A stretch of DNA of 17,234 nt from Alphaproteobacteria bacterium (GTDB lineage Bacteria; Pseudomonadota; Alphaproteobacteria; Puniceispirillales; Puniceispirillaceae): positions 1 to 17,234 of the forward strand of contig WTHW01000191.1 in assembly GCA_011526395.1 (NCBI GenBank), given 5' to 3'. A program made the translations under genes and the position numbers. Shown here in pieces: positions 1-7,036 of this stretch; position 1 is the stretch's first letter, and the number at the start of each line of letters is the position of its first letter. The notes beneath the pieces are model-generated. The model searched no databases, had not been told where the DNA came from, and saw only the letters and a list, made by a program, of their open reading frames with translations.

Positions 1-22
1 GGTCATTGATAAGGTGGTTAAA

Positions 23-655
23 ATGGCAGAAGATAAGGGGCTTTCTTTATATAACAATCTCGATCGAACTGTGTCTGATAATGATACTGAATTGCGACGC
101 ATATATCGTGATTGGGCAGATAATTATGACAGAGATAATGACCAAGAGTTAGGCACTGTATCTCAGCCCACTATGGTGCATCTTTTTGAAAAATTTTGTG
201 AGCTAAAAAGCGCGAAAATATTGGATATCGGTTGTGGTACAGGCTTAGTAGGCGAATATTTAAGCAAAGCCGGGTATGTTGATTTTGATGGAGCAGATAT
301 TTCACAAGACATGTTGTCTCATGCCACTGGCCGCGGCTATCAAAATTTGTTTATAGCCAATCTTTCTGAAACACTACCCATAGCTGATGATAGTTATGAT
401 GCCTGTCTGTGTGTAGGCGTTTTTACCCATGGTCATGTAGGCCCTAGTGGTTTTGATGAATTAATACGGATTACCAAGCCAAGGGGGCTAATTGGTTTTA
501 CAATCAATGAAGATGTTTACACAGAATATGGATATGATGTTGCAATTGATAAGCTAATTAGTGACAGACGCTGGCATCTAAAACTCCATCAAACAGCTGA
601 CTACATGACAAGAAAAGATGTCAAAGGTATTTATGTAGTTGCTGAAGTCTCATAA
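23..655 (+). CDS. Class I SAM-dependent methyltransferase (METTL27/WBSCR27-like)
   Basis: This 210-residue soluble protein is predicted to transfer a methyl group from S-adenosylmethionine to an unknown substrate. Motif I, ILDIGCGTGLV, lies at about residues 66-76 and is the glycine-rich SAM-binding loop. GADIS (90-94) supplies the acidic residue that usually contacts the ribose. A motif-IV-like stretch, YDACLCVGVFTH, follows. The segment RDWADNYDRD before motif I resembles the N-terminus of METTL27-type and other small Rossmann methyltransferases. An in-frame GTG at 14 would add three residues, but AAGG at 11-14 is well spaced for the ATG at 23, so I use 23. It stands alone and its neighbour gives no substrate clue. 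The fold is secure; the METTL27 resemblance is from memory of the family. Confidence 0.85.
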   Translation: MAEDKGLSLYNNLDRTVSDNDTELRRIYRDWADNYDRDNDQELGTVSQPTMVHLFEKFCELKSAKILDIGCGTGLVGEYLSKAGYVDFDGADISQDMLSHATGRGYQNLFIANLSETLPIADDSYDACLCVGVFTHGHVGPSGFDELIRITKPRGLIGFTINEDVYTEYGYDVAIDKLISDRRWHLKLHQTADYMTRKDVKGIYVVAEVS

Positions 656-714
656 GTTAGACGTCTTTTCATTAGATTTTTCCCGCTAATTATATTAGAC
701 ATCACTTATTAAAT

Positions 715-753
715 AACAGCCATTTGACAGTCTTTTGCATTTGGCTGTGTTAA
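715..753 (+). promoter_or_regulatory. Possible promoter with flanking inverted repeat before the barrel gene
   Basis: TTGACA at 724-729 matches the -35 consensus exactly. The best -10 at suitable spacing, TGTTAA at 748-753 (18 bases), is poor. The inverted repeat ACAGCCA (716-722) / TGGCTGT (742-748) brackets the -35 element and could be an operator. The predicted transcript would start only a few bases before the ATG at 768. This is weak evidence. Confidence 0.3.
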
Positions 754-767
754 GTATGAGGAATATC

Positions 768-1616
768 ATGTCAAAAATTTTACCAACCCTTTTTACCGGT
801 GTGGCGCTAGTGACAGGTGCGGCTATCGCTGATGATGGCGGGCCTGCTTGGCTAGACCGCACATCATTATCGGTAACGGAGTCAGAAGACAGCCAAGTTG
901 AGTTTGAGTTCGAGACCATTCAGCCTATCATGCAAACGCCTGAAACGCTGGAGCATACAGTATTCATGCAAGGACGTATTGCATCACAAGATAGTGATGA
1001 AACCGTAAATGTTGGTGTCGGTTATCGTAATCTAAACCAAGACCAGACATTATTACTCGGTGTAAATGCATTTTACGATGCCACAAACGAGTATGGTCAC
1101 CGTCGCGGCAGCATAGGTGTTGAAGCAATTGGCGTCACAATGACAGCCAGAGCTAATGTGTATTCTGCGTTTACTAAAGAGAAAAAGAAGGTAAAAGGGG
1201 CGGTGACAACATACCAATCCGCGCTTGATGGTTATGATTTCTCACTTGATATGCCTATGCCTTATATGCCTTGGATGCGAGTTCAAGCCACAGGATATCA
1301 ATGGTCAGCGCTGAAGGATTTCAAAGATGTTTCCGGCACGCGCGTTGCTGTAATAGGTAACTTAAACCAGCATATTTCATTTGAGCTTGGCGCTGATGAT
1401 AACAACTATAATGGCACAGACGGTTTTGTCTCTCTGCAGTATAACTTATCGGGTAAAAACACAAATGGCGTGACGGCCACACTTGAAGACGGATTGTTTT
1501 CAAATGAGGTATCTGCAGAGCGTGACCTAAAAAATCATACGCTTGATAAGGTCATTAGAAATAATAACGTGATTGTTCAAACGCGCGGTGGTGTTGTGAT
1601 TGGGAGATCAGACTAA
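768..1616 (+). CDS. Stand-alone inverse autotransporter (intimin/invasin-type) beta-barrel protein
   Basis: This 282-residue precursor has a signal peptide cleaved after about residue 21 (TGAAIA). The mature protein resembles the outer-membrane barrel of intimin and invasin. TPETLEHTVFMQGRI (57-71) matches the first strands, and TVNVGVGYRNL then LLLGVNAFYD (79-104) the next hairpin. GHRRGSIGVE (110-119) and GYDFSLDMPMPYMPWMRVQATGYQW (155-179) match the later barrel. RNNNVIV (264-270) corresponds to the conserved RNN-V-L linker that follows the barrel in intimin. It ends about twelve residues later, so no Ig-like passenger is attached. GAGGAA at 758-763 supports the ATG at 768; upstream TTG and ATG starts lack a ribosome site and would spoil the signal peptide. 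It overlaps the next gene by one base, implying translational coupling. Attachment to surfaces is the family role; here function is unknown. Confidence 0.8.
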   Translation: MSKILPTLFTGVALVTGAAIADDGGPAWLDRTSLSVTESEDSQVEFEFETIQPIMQTPETLEHTVFMQGRIASQDSDETVNVGVGYRNLNQDQTLLLGVNAFYDATNEYGHRRGSIGVEAIGVTMTARANVYSAFTKEKKKVKGAVTTYQSALDGYDFSLDMPMPYMPWMRVQATGYQWSALKDFKDVSGTRVAVIGNLNQHISFELGADDNNYNGTDGFVSLQYNLSGKNTNGVTATLEDGLFSNEVSAERDLKNHTLDKVIRNNNVIVQTRGGVVIGRSD

Positions 1617-2230
1617 TGTTTAAAATATATTTAATGATTGCAGCAATCTTGGTCTCAGCCACTTCAGCAAAAGCTGCATGTCTCGATCTTGGAACTGCTA
1701 CTTGTGAGCCAGCAACATCTTATGAAATCACTATTGATAAGGTAGAATTCTGCAAGTCTGCTAGCTGTGCATCACCTTTTGTGGTGTCTTCATCTAGTGA
1801 GGATTTTGATATCTCATCTGCTTCAGCTGGCGGCGCAGTTGGCAATTATGCTGATCTTGATGCTGTACCTGCTGGCGTCTACACACACATTCGTACAACG
1901 ATTGATGGGCAAATTACATTCTCCGGCCCAGCTGTGACAACAGGCGGTAACAATTGTCCAGCTCAGACAAATGTAAGCACACTTGTTGCAACAGCCACTA
2001 TTAATGGTGCTTTAAGTCTGTCAGCGAATGATGCCTTCAACCTTTCGGTGGACGTTGCAAATCAAAAACTTATCCACGACTATGAGCTAAGTAGCCCCAT
2101 TGCCATTTCAAAATCTGGCTCCTTGCCTCAGGTTCAAATTGATTTTTCAACGTCTGACGGCCATTTATGTAATGGCACTACATCTTACCCAGGTGTTCCT
2201 TTTGTTGATATCAAGGTGATCAATAATTAA
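1616..2230 (+). CDS. Secreted six-cysteine protein coupled to the barrel gene; unknown function
   Basis: I do not recognise a family. The 204-residue product has a clear signal peptide (residues 1-20, cleavage after SAKA) and six cysteines in the mature part at about 22, 30, 46, 51, 114 and 185, an even number compatible with three disulfides. The body is rich in Ser, Thr, Ala and Gly with alternating hydrophobic residues, which suggests a beta-sandwich. The phrase VPAGVYTHIRTTIDG recalls the 'pG-Y--iR' motif of some extracellular beta-sandwich families such as DUF4382, but this is only a weak resemblance. There is no lipobox and no membrane anchor. Its ATG overlaps the stop of the barrel gene (TAATG), so the two are almost certainly expressed together, and an intrinsic terminator follows at 2261-2298. 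A separate partner or cargo of the barrel is an inference. Confidence 0.75.
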   Translation: MFKIYLMIAAILVSATSAKAACLDLGTATCEPATSYEITIDKVEFCKSASCASPFVVSSSSEDFDISSASAGGAVGNYADLDAVPAGVYTHIRTTIDGQITFSGPAVTTGGNNCPAQTNVSTLVATATINGALSLSANDAFNLSVDVANQKLIHDYELSSPIAISKSGSLPQVQIDFSTSDGHLCNGTTSYPGVPFVDIKVINN

Positions 2231-2260
2231 GTTGGGCTAAAATCGAACATATAAAGATTA

Positions 2261-2298
2261 AAAAAAGCCAGTCTTTTGTTGAAAGGGCTGGCTTTTTT
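2261..2298. terminator. Bidirectional intrinsic terminator
   Basis: GCCAG (2267-2271) pairs with CTGGC (2288-2292). The inner bases extend the stem with two wobble pairs round a TGTTG-like loop, and the flanking A-tract (2260-2266) and T-tract (2293-2298) add pairs. It lies between convergent genes and has a poly-U tail on either strand, so it can end both the secreted-protein operon and the CoA-transferase transcript. Confidence 0.85.
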
Positions 2299-2327
2299 GC
2301 TGGTGAATGTTCAGCACCACGATTTAT

Positions 2328-3509
2328 CTATTCTCCAGGTTTGTCTGCCAATTTATCTGCTAGCCACTCCCTAACCTCATGACTATTTTCACCTAAGCGT
2401 GGTGCATCACAATTTGGTTTGTATTGCTTTATGCTACCCAAACGAAAGGGCAGTGTTGGTACCTTTGTTCCATCATCAAGGGTTTGTATATAATGGCGCT
2501 GCTTTACTTGGTCTGAGTCTAATGCTTCTGGCAATGAGCGAAGTCTCGCACATGGCACGCCGGCGGATTGTAAAATAGGCTCCCATTCTTCGGCCGTTTT
2601 TTTTGTTAACTCTATCTGTATTTCCTCAACTAGCAATGCTGCGTTTTTACTGCGGTCTGCGCGCTCTTTAAATCGTTCATCTGATAGCCAATCCAACCTT
2701 CCTAACGCTGAAGCTAGATTGTGAAAATGTGCCTCTTCATTCACCCCAAGTGACATAGTTCCTTCCTTACAAGGGAAGCTTCCAGCACCAGGTGAGCGAC
2801 TATTTGCTAAATTACCTCGTCTTTGGGGCGCGTTACCCGTGGCGAGATAATCTGTAATGGTCGAGCTCATCAAACTAAGGCCTGTTTCAAGCATGGATAC
2901 ATCTATAAACGTGCCGTGACCTGTTTTGGTGCGCTGAAATAATGCAGCTGATATAGCAAAGCTTGCTGATAGGGCGGTGCTATAATCTAATATTGGTGCG
3001 CCTGTTCTGATAGGGCCTGTCTCTTGTGTGCCTGTTGCGTCCATCAGTCCGCACGCTGCTTGTATATTCACATCATATGCTGATGTATTTTCTTGTGGTC
3101 CGTTTCTGCCATATCCCGTCATAGAACAATAGATGAGGTGGGGATGGTTCTTTAAGACTGTATTTTCATCAAATTTCAAACGCTTCATCATTTCTGGCGT
3201 ATGATTTTCCACAAGAACATCTGCTACAGATAATAAATCTTCAAATAGCTGACGATCACCTTCATTTTCTAGGTCGAGTGTAATGGATTTTTTACCAGCA
3301 GCTTGCGTTAAATAGGCCGTACTCATAGCTCTGCGCGCTGCTTGTTTATCAGTGCCGCCGCGATGGCGTATCGCATCGCCTTTATATGGCGTTTCAACTT
3401 TGATAACAGTGGCACCCAATAAGCCCAAATAATACGCGCAGGCCGGGCCAGCTAGAACATGTGTAAAGTCAATTACAACTATTTCAGAAAATGGTTGCAT
3501 ATCTGTCAT
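2328..3509 (-). CDS. Class III (CaiB/BaiF) CoA-transferase
   Basis: Family members move CoA between carboxylic acids through an aspartyl-CoA thioester. The N-terminus SEIVVIDFTHVLAGPACAYYLGLLGATVIKVE is the standard family opening. The catalytic aspartate is present in SAYD, about residue 146 from the start used here. GKKSITLDL, YCSMTGYGRNGP and the GHGTFIDVSMLE segment are also typical. From this ATG the protein has 393 residues, the normal length. The frame stays open to an ATG at 3596, giving 422 residues, but that extension has no ribosome site and no family resemblance. The site before 3509 (GAGATG) is itself weak, so the start is uncertain. The gene is divergent from the tricarboxylate-transporter operon, which suggests that it activates the imported acid. 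Alpha-methylacyl-CoA racemase is the related alternative; the substrate is not readable. Confidence 0.88.
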   Translation of the reverse strand: MTDMQPFSEIVVIDFTHVLAGPACAYYLGLLGATVIKVETPYKGDAIRHRGGTDKQAARRAMSTAYLTQAAGKKSITLDLENEGDRQLFEDLLSVADVLVENHTPEMMKRLKFDENTVLKNHPHLIYCSMTGYGRNGPQENTSAYDVNIQAACGLMDATGTQETGPIRTGAPILDYSTALSASFAISAALFQRTKTGHGTFIDVSMLETGLSLMSSTITDYLATGNAPQRRGNLANSRSPGAGSFPCKEGTMSLGVNEEAHFHNLASALGRLDWLSDERFKERADRSKNAALLVEEIQIELTKKTAEEWEPILQSAGVPCARLRSLPEALDSDQVKQRHYIQTLDDGTKVPTLPFRLGSIKQYKPNCDAPRLGENSHEVREWLADKLADKPGE

Positions 3510-3664
3510 ATCATCATCTCGGTCAACTGCATCAAAAAGTGAATTTTCATAGTACAGTTTATGTTCAATGTGTCTATCAAAAGAGATTGGTGACATATTT
3601 GTTAGGTGTTTGCTTACTACACTTCATTAATTTTACATTAAAAAAATATTTTTTTTCTTTTCGA

Positions 3665-3692
3665 TAGACAAAGTATTCTTGGGTGTTAGTAT
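3665..3692 (+). promoter_or_regulatory. Possible sigma-70 promoter of the tct operon
   Basis: TAGACA (3665-3670), a 16-base spacer and TAGTAT (3687-3692) form a plausible -35/-10 pair about 120 bases before tctC. The rest of the roughly 300-base divergent region (3510-3813) is AT-rich and holds no supported gene. It includes an A/T-run stretch near 3640-3660 and the hairpin at 3725-3748. Confidence 0.35.
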
Positions 3693-3724
3693 TTTCCGCT
3701 ACGGGTTTTATTTTGAAGAGATTC

Positions 3725-3748
3725 GATGGGGTTTAATCAAACCCCATC
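3725..3748 (+). promoter_or_regulatory. Perfect 10-bp hairpin in the tctC leader
   Basis: GATGGGGTTT (3725-3734), loop AATC and AAACCCCATC (3739-3748) form a perfect inverted repeat 65 bases before the tctC start. It is not followed by a T-run, so it is not a typical terminator. It may stabilise the messenger's 5' end or act as a repressor-binding site. Confidence 0.6.
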
Positions 3749-3813
3749 AATAGCTATATTATGATATGCCCTGTCATATAGTTTTGTTCTGGCATGTATT
3801 TCGGGAGGAAATA

Positions 3814-4788
3814 ATGAATTTTGCTAAAACACTTGTCGCTGGTATTGCGGCATCTACACTTCTTGTTGGTGGTGCAGCACTAGCTGATTATCCAACTAAG
3901 CCTATCAAAATCATGGTTGGTTTCTCTGCTGGCGGTGGTACAGACACAACAGCACGTGGTTTCGCATCATACATGCATGAAGCACCATCAATGAATGGTA
4001 TGCCTGCATATATCGTAAACCTACCAGGTGCATCAGGCCAAAAAGCTGCGTCAGCAGTTCTTGGTGAAGAGCGTGATGGTCACACTCTATACATGATCAA
4101 TATTGGTACATTCATCGCTGGTGAATTGGCTAAAGGCGATGACCGCCCTTACCATATTCCAGAAGATTTTGATAACCTAGGTTGTGCATCACAGCTTGTG
4201 ACATCACTTCAGGTTCATTCTTCAAACCCTGCGCAAAACATGCAGGAATTCATCGCGAATGCAAAAGCATCTGGCGAAGAAATCACATGGGGCACATCAG
4301 GTGCGGCGACAATGCACGCAACTATCGGCCACGTATTCTTTGACAGCAACGGCATCAAGCACAAGAAAGTGCCTTTCAAAGGTGGCTCAAAGGCTCGTGC
4401 AGCGTTGGTATCTCAGTCAGTTGACGCCGTATTTGGTGGTGTGAACACAATCCCAGGTTTCGAAGCTGACATTCGCGCATTGGCATCTGCTGGTGCGCAG
4501 CGTGATCCAATGGCACCCGATCTTCCAACATTCGTTGAGCAAGGCTCACCAGGTGTTGAGTTTACAGGTCTAATGTGCTTGTTTGCTGCAAAAGGTGTAT
4601 CTGACGAAGTGAAAGCAGACGTCGGTGCCGCTATCGAAACAATTGCAGGTATTTCTGGTTACCAGAAGTATATGGGTAAGAATGACCTAGCTTCATTCTA
4701 TACAAATGCTGCTGATGCGACAGCTGCTCAAGGCGTTATGTATGACGTAATGGGCCCAGTTGTAGCTGAGATTATTGCTAACCAGTAA
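3814..4788 (+). CDS. tctC: TctC/Bug-family periplasmic solute-binding protein of a TTT transporter
   Basis: This 324-residue precursor captures a small carboxylate in the periplasm and delivers it to the TctA/TctB permease. The signal peptide spans residues 1-24 (GGAALA, then DYPTKPIK). GFSAGGGTDTTAR (36-48) is the signature loop that binds the ligand carboxylate in Bug proteins. VNLPGASGQKAA, WGTSG and the VPFKGGSKARAAL segment are the other usual family blocks. The ribosome site GGGAGGAA (3803-3810) fixes the ATG at 3814; an in-frame ATG at 3766 would put a non-signal sequence in front. It is the first gene of the six-gene operon. A hairpin leader and a strong stem-loop after the stop suggest that it is made in excess over the permease. 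The family ligand range is broad (citrate, glutamate, other acids), so the ligand here is unknown. Confidence 0.92.
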   Translation: MNFAKTLVAGIAASTLLVGGAALADYPTKPIKIMVGFSAGGGTDTTARGFASYMHEAPSMNGMPAYIVNLPGASGQKAASAVLGEERDGHTLYMINIGTFIAGELAKGDDRPYHIPEDFDNLGCASQLVTSLQVHSSNPAQNMQEFIANAKASGEEITWGTSGAATMHATIGHVFFDSNGIKHKKVPFKGGSKARAALVSQSVDAVFGGVNTIPGFEADIRALASAGAQRDPMAPDLPTFVEQGSPGVEFTGLMCLFAAKGVSDEVKADVGAAIETIAGISGYQKYMGKNDLASFYTNAADATAAQGVMYDVMGPVVAEIIANQ

Positions 4789-4804
4789 CAACTACTAAAC
4801 ATTT

Positions 4805-4841
4805 GCGGGGCATGCTTGAATAATAAGCATGCCCCGCTTTT
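4805..4841 (+). terminator. Strong stem-loop between tctC and tctB (attenuating terminator)
   Basis: GCGGGGCATGCTT (4805-4817) and AAGCATGCCCCGC (4825-4837) form a perfect 13-bp GC-rich stem with a 7-base loop, followed by TTTT (4838-4841). It sits inside an operon, so partial termination or 3'-end protection of tctC messenger is the likely role. Confidence 0.8.
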
Positions 4842-4872
4842 CCATTTTAAAACTTAATTTTGGGGGCTTTCT

Positions 4873-5382
4873 ATGGACAGCCAAGACTATAAAATCAAAG
4901 TAGAATACGGCGTCAGCGCAGCTGTGTTACTCGTAGGGCTATTTTTTATTTTTCAGGCTTTCACTATCGAGACATCTAGAGAGGCTATTGGCCCCAGAAC
5001 TATGCCTCTTATTTTGGCTGTATCATTAACGCTGGGTGGAATTTGGCTTGCAGTTCGCGCCTTTACGGGCAAAGCTGGTGACCTAAAGGATGGCTATGGC
5101 TTTTTGGAAAGTGACGTAAAACGCATTTTCATGATTATTGGATGCGGCTCGTTATTTGTTATCCTATTCTGGGCATTTGGTTACTTTACAGCGCTCATTT
5201 TTACCTTCATTTCGATGCTATATACTTTTGGCGTTCGTAATTGGGTGGTCATGATAATAGGTGCCCTTATTTTGGCATTTGCATTTCAAGCATTATTTAT
5301 GGGGGTCATGCTATTGAATGATCCAAAAGGCGCCCTTATAGACATGCGCCCATATACAAATTGGATTACAGGAGCACAGTAA
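4873..5382 (+). CDS. tctB: TctB-family small membrane subunit of the TTT transporter
   Basis: This 169-residue integral membrane protein is the small, poorly conserved subunit of the tripartite tricarboxylate transporter. Four hydrophobic segments are visible, at about residues 14-34, 42-63, 84-120 (possibly two helices) and 124-147. EAIGPRTMPLILA (37-49) is the typical TctB motif after the first helix. The length is normal for the family. GGGGG at 4862-4866 lies six bases before the ATG. The stop is one base before the tctA start, and the tctA ribosome site (GGAG, 5371-5374) lies inside this gene, so the two are coupled. It sits between tctC and tctA in the canonical C-B-A order. Confidence 0.87.
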   Translation: MDSQDYKIKVEYGVSAAVLLVGLFFIFQAFTIETSREAIGPRTMPLILAVSLTLGGIWLAVRAFTGKAGDLKDGYGFLESDVKRIFMIIGCGSLFVILFWAFGYFTALIFTFISMLYTFGVRNWVVMIIGALILAFAFQALFMGVMLLNDPKGALIDMRPYTNWITGAQ

Positions 5383-5383
5383 G

Positions 5384-6031
5384 ATGTTCAATAATCAGTG
5401 TGGTGGACTTCAAGAGTTTTTTGACTCAGTTGGTTTTCTATCAATTTTCTATGATATCTCTTGTGGATTTGTGATCTTATTTAATGATCCCTATGCTCTA
5501 ATGTTCGTTGCGCTTGCAGCTTTAGTGGGTATTGTGTTTGGCGCATTGCCGGGTCTTACAGCGGCTGCGGCTATTGCCATGATGCTTCCGATTTTGATTG
5601 CATATAACGATGAAATTGGTGGCTTGGCAGGTCTTGCTTTCCTATATGTTATTGGCAAATCAGGACGTTATGGCGGTTCTATTGCAGCTATCTTATTCAA
5701 TACACCCGGGACGGCGGCATCGGCCGCCACCATGCAAGATGGTTATCCAATGACCCAACAGGGCAAGGCAGGTAAAGCGCTTAAAACAGCGACTGTCGCG
5801 TCCGCCTATGGGGATTATTTTGGCGAGATTGTTTTGATCTTTGGTGCTGTTGCCGTTGCCGCATTTACACGCCAGTTCGGCCCACCAGAGAATTTTGCTA
5901 TCTATCTTATGGCCTTTGTTGTTATCGGCTCTGTTGTGAGTGACAGTATTGTTAAAGGTATTATTTCAACATTATTTGGTGCTGTTGTTGGTCGATTGGA
6001 GAGGATATCATCACTGGCCAATTTAAGATGA
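5384..6031 (+). CDS. tctA: TctA large permease subunit, N-terminal part (frameshifted)
   Basis: This open frame encodes the first half of TctA, the membrane channel subunit that moves the carboxylate across the inner membrane, normally about 500 residues in one chain. VGIVFGALPGLTAAAAIAMMLPI, the KSGRYGGSIAAILFNTPGTAASAATMQDGYPM block and the QGKAGKAL segment are family signatures. Homology runs to SDSIVKGIISTLFGAVVG; then the last residues (RLERISSLANLR) are out of family. The normal continuation, IGEDIITGQFK, is found one frame back, so one base has been lost at about 5994. The stop overlaps the ATG of the C-terminal piece (ATGA, 6028-6031). A sequencing or assembly error, a real lesion, or a functional split by re-initiation are all possible. 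Confidence 0.85.
   Translation: MFNNQCGGLQEFFDSVGFLSIFYDISCGFVILFNDPYALMFVALAALVGIVFGALPGLTAAAAIAMMLPILIAYNDEIGGLAGLAFLYVIGKSGRYGGSIAAILFNTPGTAASAATMQDGYPMTQQGKAGKALKTATVASAYGDYFGEIVLIFGAVAVAAFTRQFGPPENFAIYLMAFVVIGSVVSDSIVKGIISTLFGAVVGRLERISSLANLR
5992..5997 (+). other. One-base frameshift site inside tctA
   Basis: Reading GGT CG then ATT GGA GAG GAT restores GRIGEDIITGQFKMTMG, the conserved TctA junction, if one base is added near 5994-5995. The downstream frame is open from 5944. No homopolymer run or X-XXY-YYZ slippery heptamer is present at the homology breakpoint, which argues against programmed frameshifting. Confidence 0.8.
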
Positions 6032-7020
6032 CAATGGGTATTGCAGAACTTGAAAGTGGCATGGCTTTGGTGCCGTTGCTTATCGGTGTCTTTGTTATAT
6101 CAGAGGTTATTATCCAAGCTGAAAAAGCAGCCAAAGTGACCATGATTGATCATGCTCCAAAGACTGTAGATGACCCAACATCGCACTACTTCACTTGGGC
6201 AGAATTTAAACGCTGTTTCCCATTAATGTTCAGGTCTTCAATTTATGGCTCACTTATCGGCATGATGCCCGGCTTGGGGTCATCCGTCGCTTGTTTTGTT
6301 GCTTATGGCGAGGAAAAGCGCAGGTCAAAAAATAAAAAGGCATGGGGTACAGGCATTGTTGAGGGCATCGCGGCGCCTGAATCAGCAAATAACGCGGTTT
6401 CTGGACCGTCAATGATACCACTATTATCACTTGGTATCCCAGGCTCAACAATCGCAGCTGTTCTGATTGGTATGTTTTTGGTGAATGGTTTACAGCCTGG
6501 ACCAACTATATTTGCAACTGAACCTCCATTATTCATGGGTGGCCAGCTTATCAGCCCACGTGAATTCATTTTTGGCGTTTTCGCGGCAGGATTAATTGGT
6601 ATTGCATGTTATGCCTTAATTGGTTATTTCGCTGCGCCATTGGTGGGTAGGTTAATTGCGATGTTGCCAACGCAATATCTATACCCATTCATTTTCATGA
6701 CAGCCCTTGCTGCCAGCTATTCATCTCGTGCGTCAATCTGGGATGTCGTCTTTGCATTGTTCTTTGGCATAGTGGGGTATGCAATGCGGCGAACGAATTT
6801 CTCTGCAGCGGCCTTTATCATTGCGTTTGTTTTGACAGCCAGTATGGAAGAGGCCTTCCGTCAGTCGATGATCATATCAGATAAGGGCTTCTTTGTTTTC
6901 ACTAGTTTTGAATATGGTGGCAAGTTCTCTTATGCGCCTATCTTCTTAATGATTGGGGTGGCGGTCGTCATTTTCCGCACATGGTCAGCAATTAGCGCAC
7001 GTAAAAAAGAGCAAGCATAA
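6028..7020 (+). CDS. tctA: TctA large permease subunit, C-terminal part (frameshifted)
   Basis: This 330-residue frame holds the second half of TctA. In-frame codons before the ATG (EDIITGQFK) belong to the same protein, so the ATG at 6028 is probably only an internal methionine of an originally continuous gene. It contains GSLIGMMPGLGSSVACFVAYGEEKR and the family's most conserved block, GIVEGIAAPESANNAVSGP followed by MIPLLSLGIPGSTIAAVLIGMFLVNGLQPGP. The rest is a series of hydrophobic helices ending in a basic tail (SARKKEQA). The PGL motif here mirrors the one in the N-terminal half, as expected for an internally repeated transporter. The ATGA overlap with the N-terminal frame could allow re-initiation. 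Apart from the single shift the sequence shows no decay. Confidence 0.85.
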   Translation: MTMGIAELESGMALVPLLIGVFVISEVIIQAEKAAKVTMIDHAPKTVDDPTSHYFTWAEFKRCFPLMFRSSIYGSLIGMMPGLGSSVACFVAYGEEKRRSKNKKAWGTGIVEGIAAPESANNAVSGPSMIPLLSLGIPGSTIAAVLIGMFLVNGLQPGPTIFATEPPLFMGGQLISPREFIFGVFAAGLIGIACYALIGYFAAPLVGRLIAMLPTQYLYPFIFMTALAASYSSRASIWDVVFALFFGIVGYAMRRTNFSAAAFIIAFVLTASMEEAFRQSMIISDKGFFVFTSFEYGGKFSYAPIFLMIGVAVVIFRTWSAISARKKEQA

Positions 7021-7036
7021 GAGATAGTTCGTTGTG

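Noticed and set aside
695..919. Minus-strand open frame of 74 codons over the start of the barrel gene
   Set aside because: It overlaps the signal peptide and first strands of a well-supported gene on the other strand and has no family resemblance.
3766..3813. Upstream in-frame ATG for tctC
   Set aside because: It would bury the signal peptide behind 16 extra residues, and the strong GGGAGGAA site belongs to the ATG at 3814.
5944..6031. Programmed frameshifting in tctA
   Set aside because: No slippery heptamer or homopolymer run is visible where the homology changes frame. Indel or re-initiation is more plausible.
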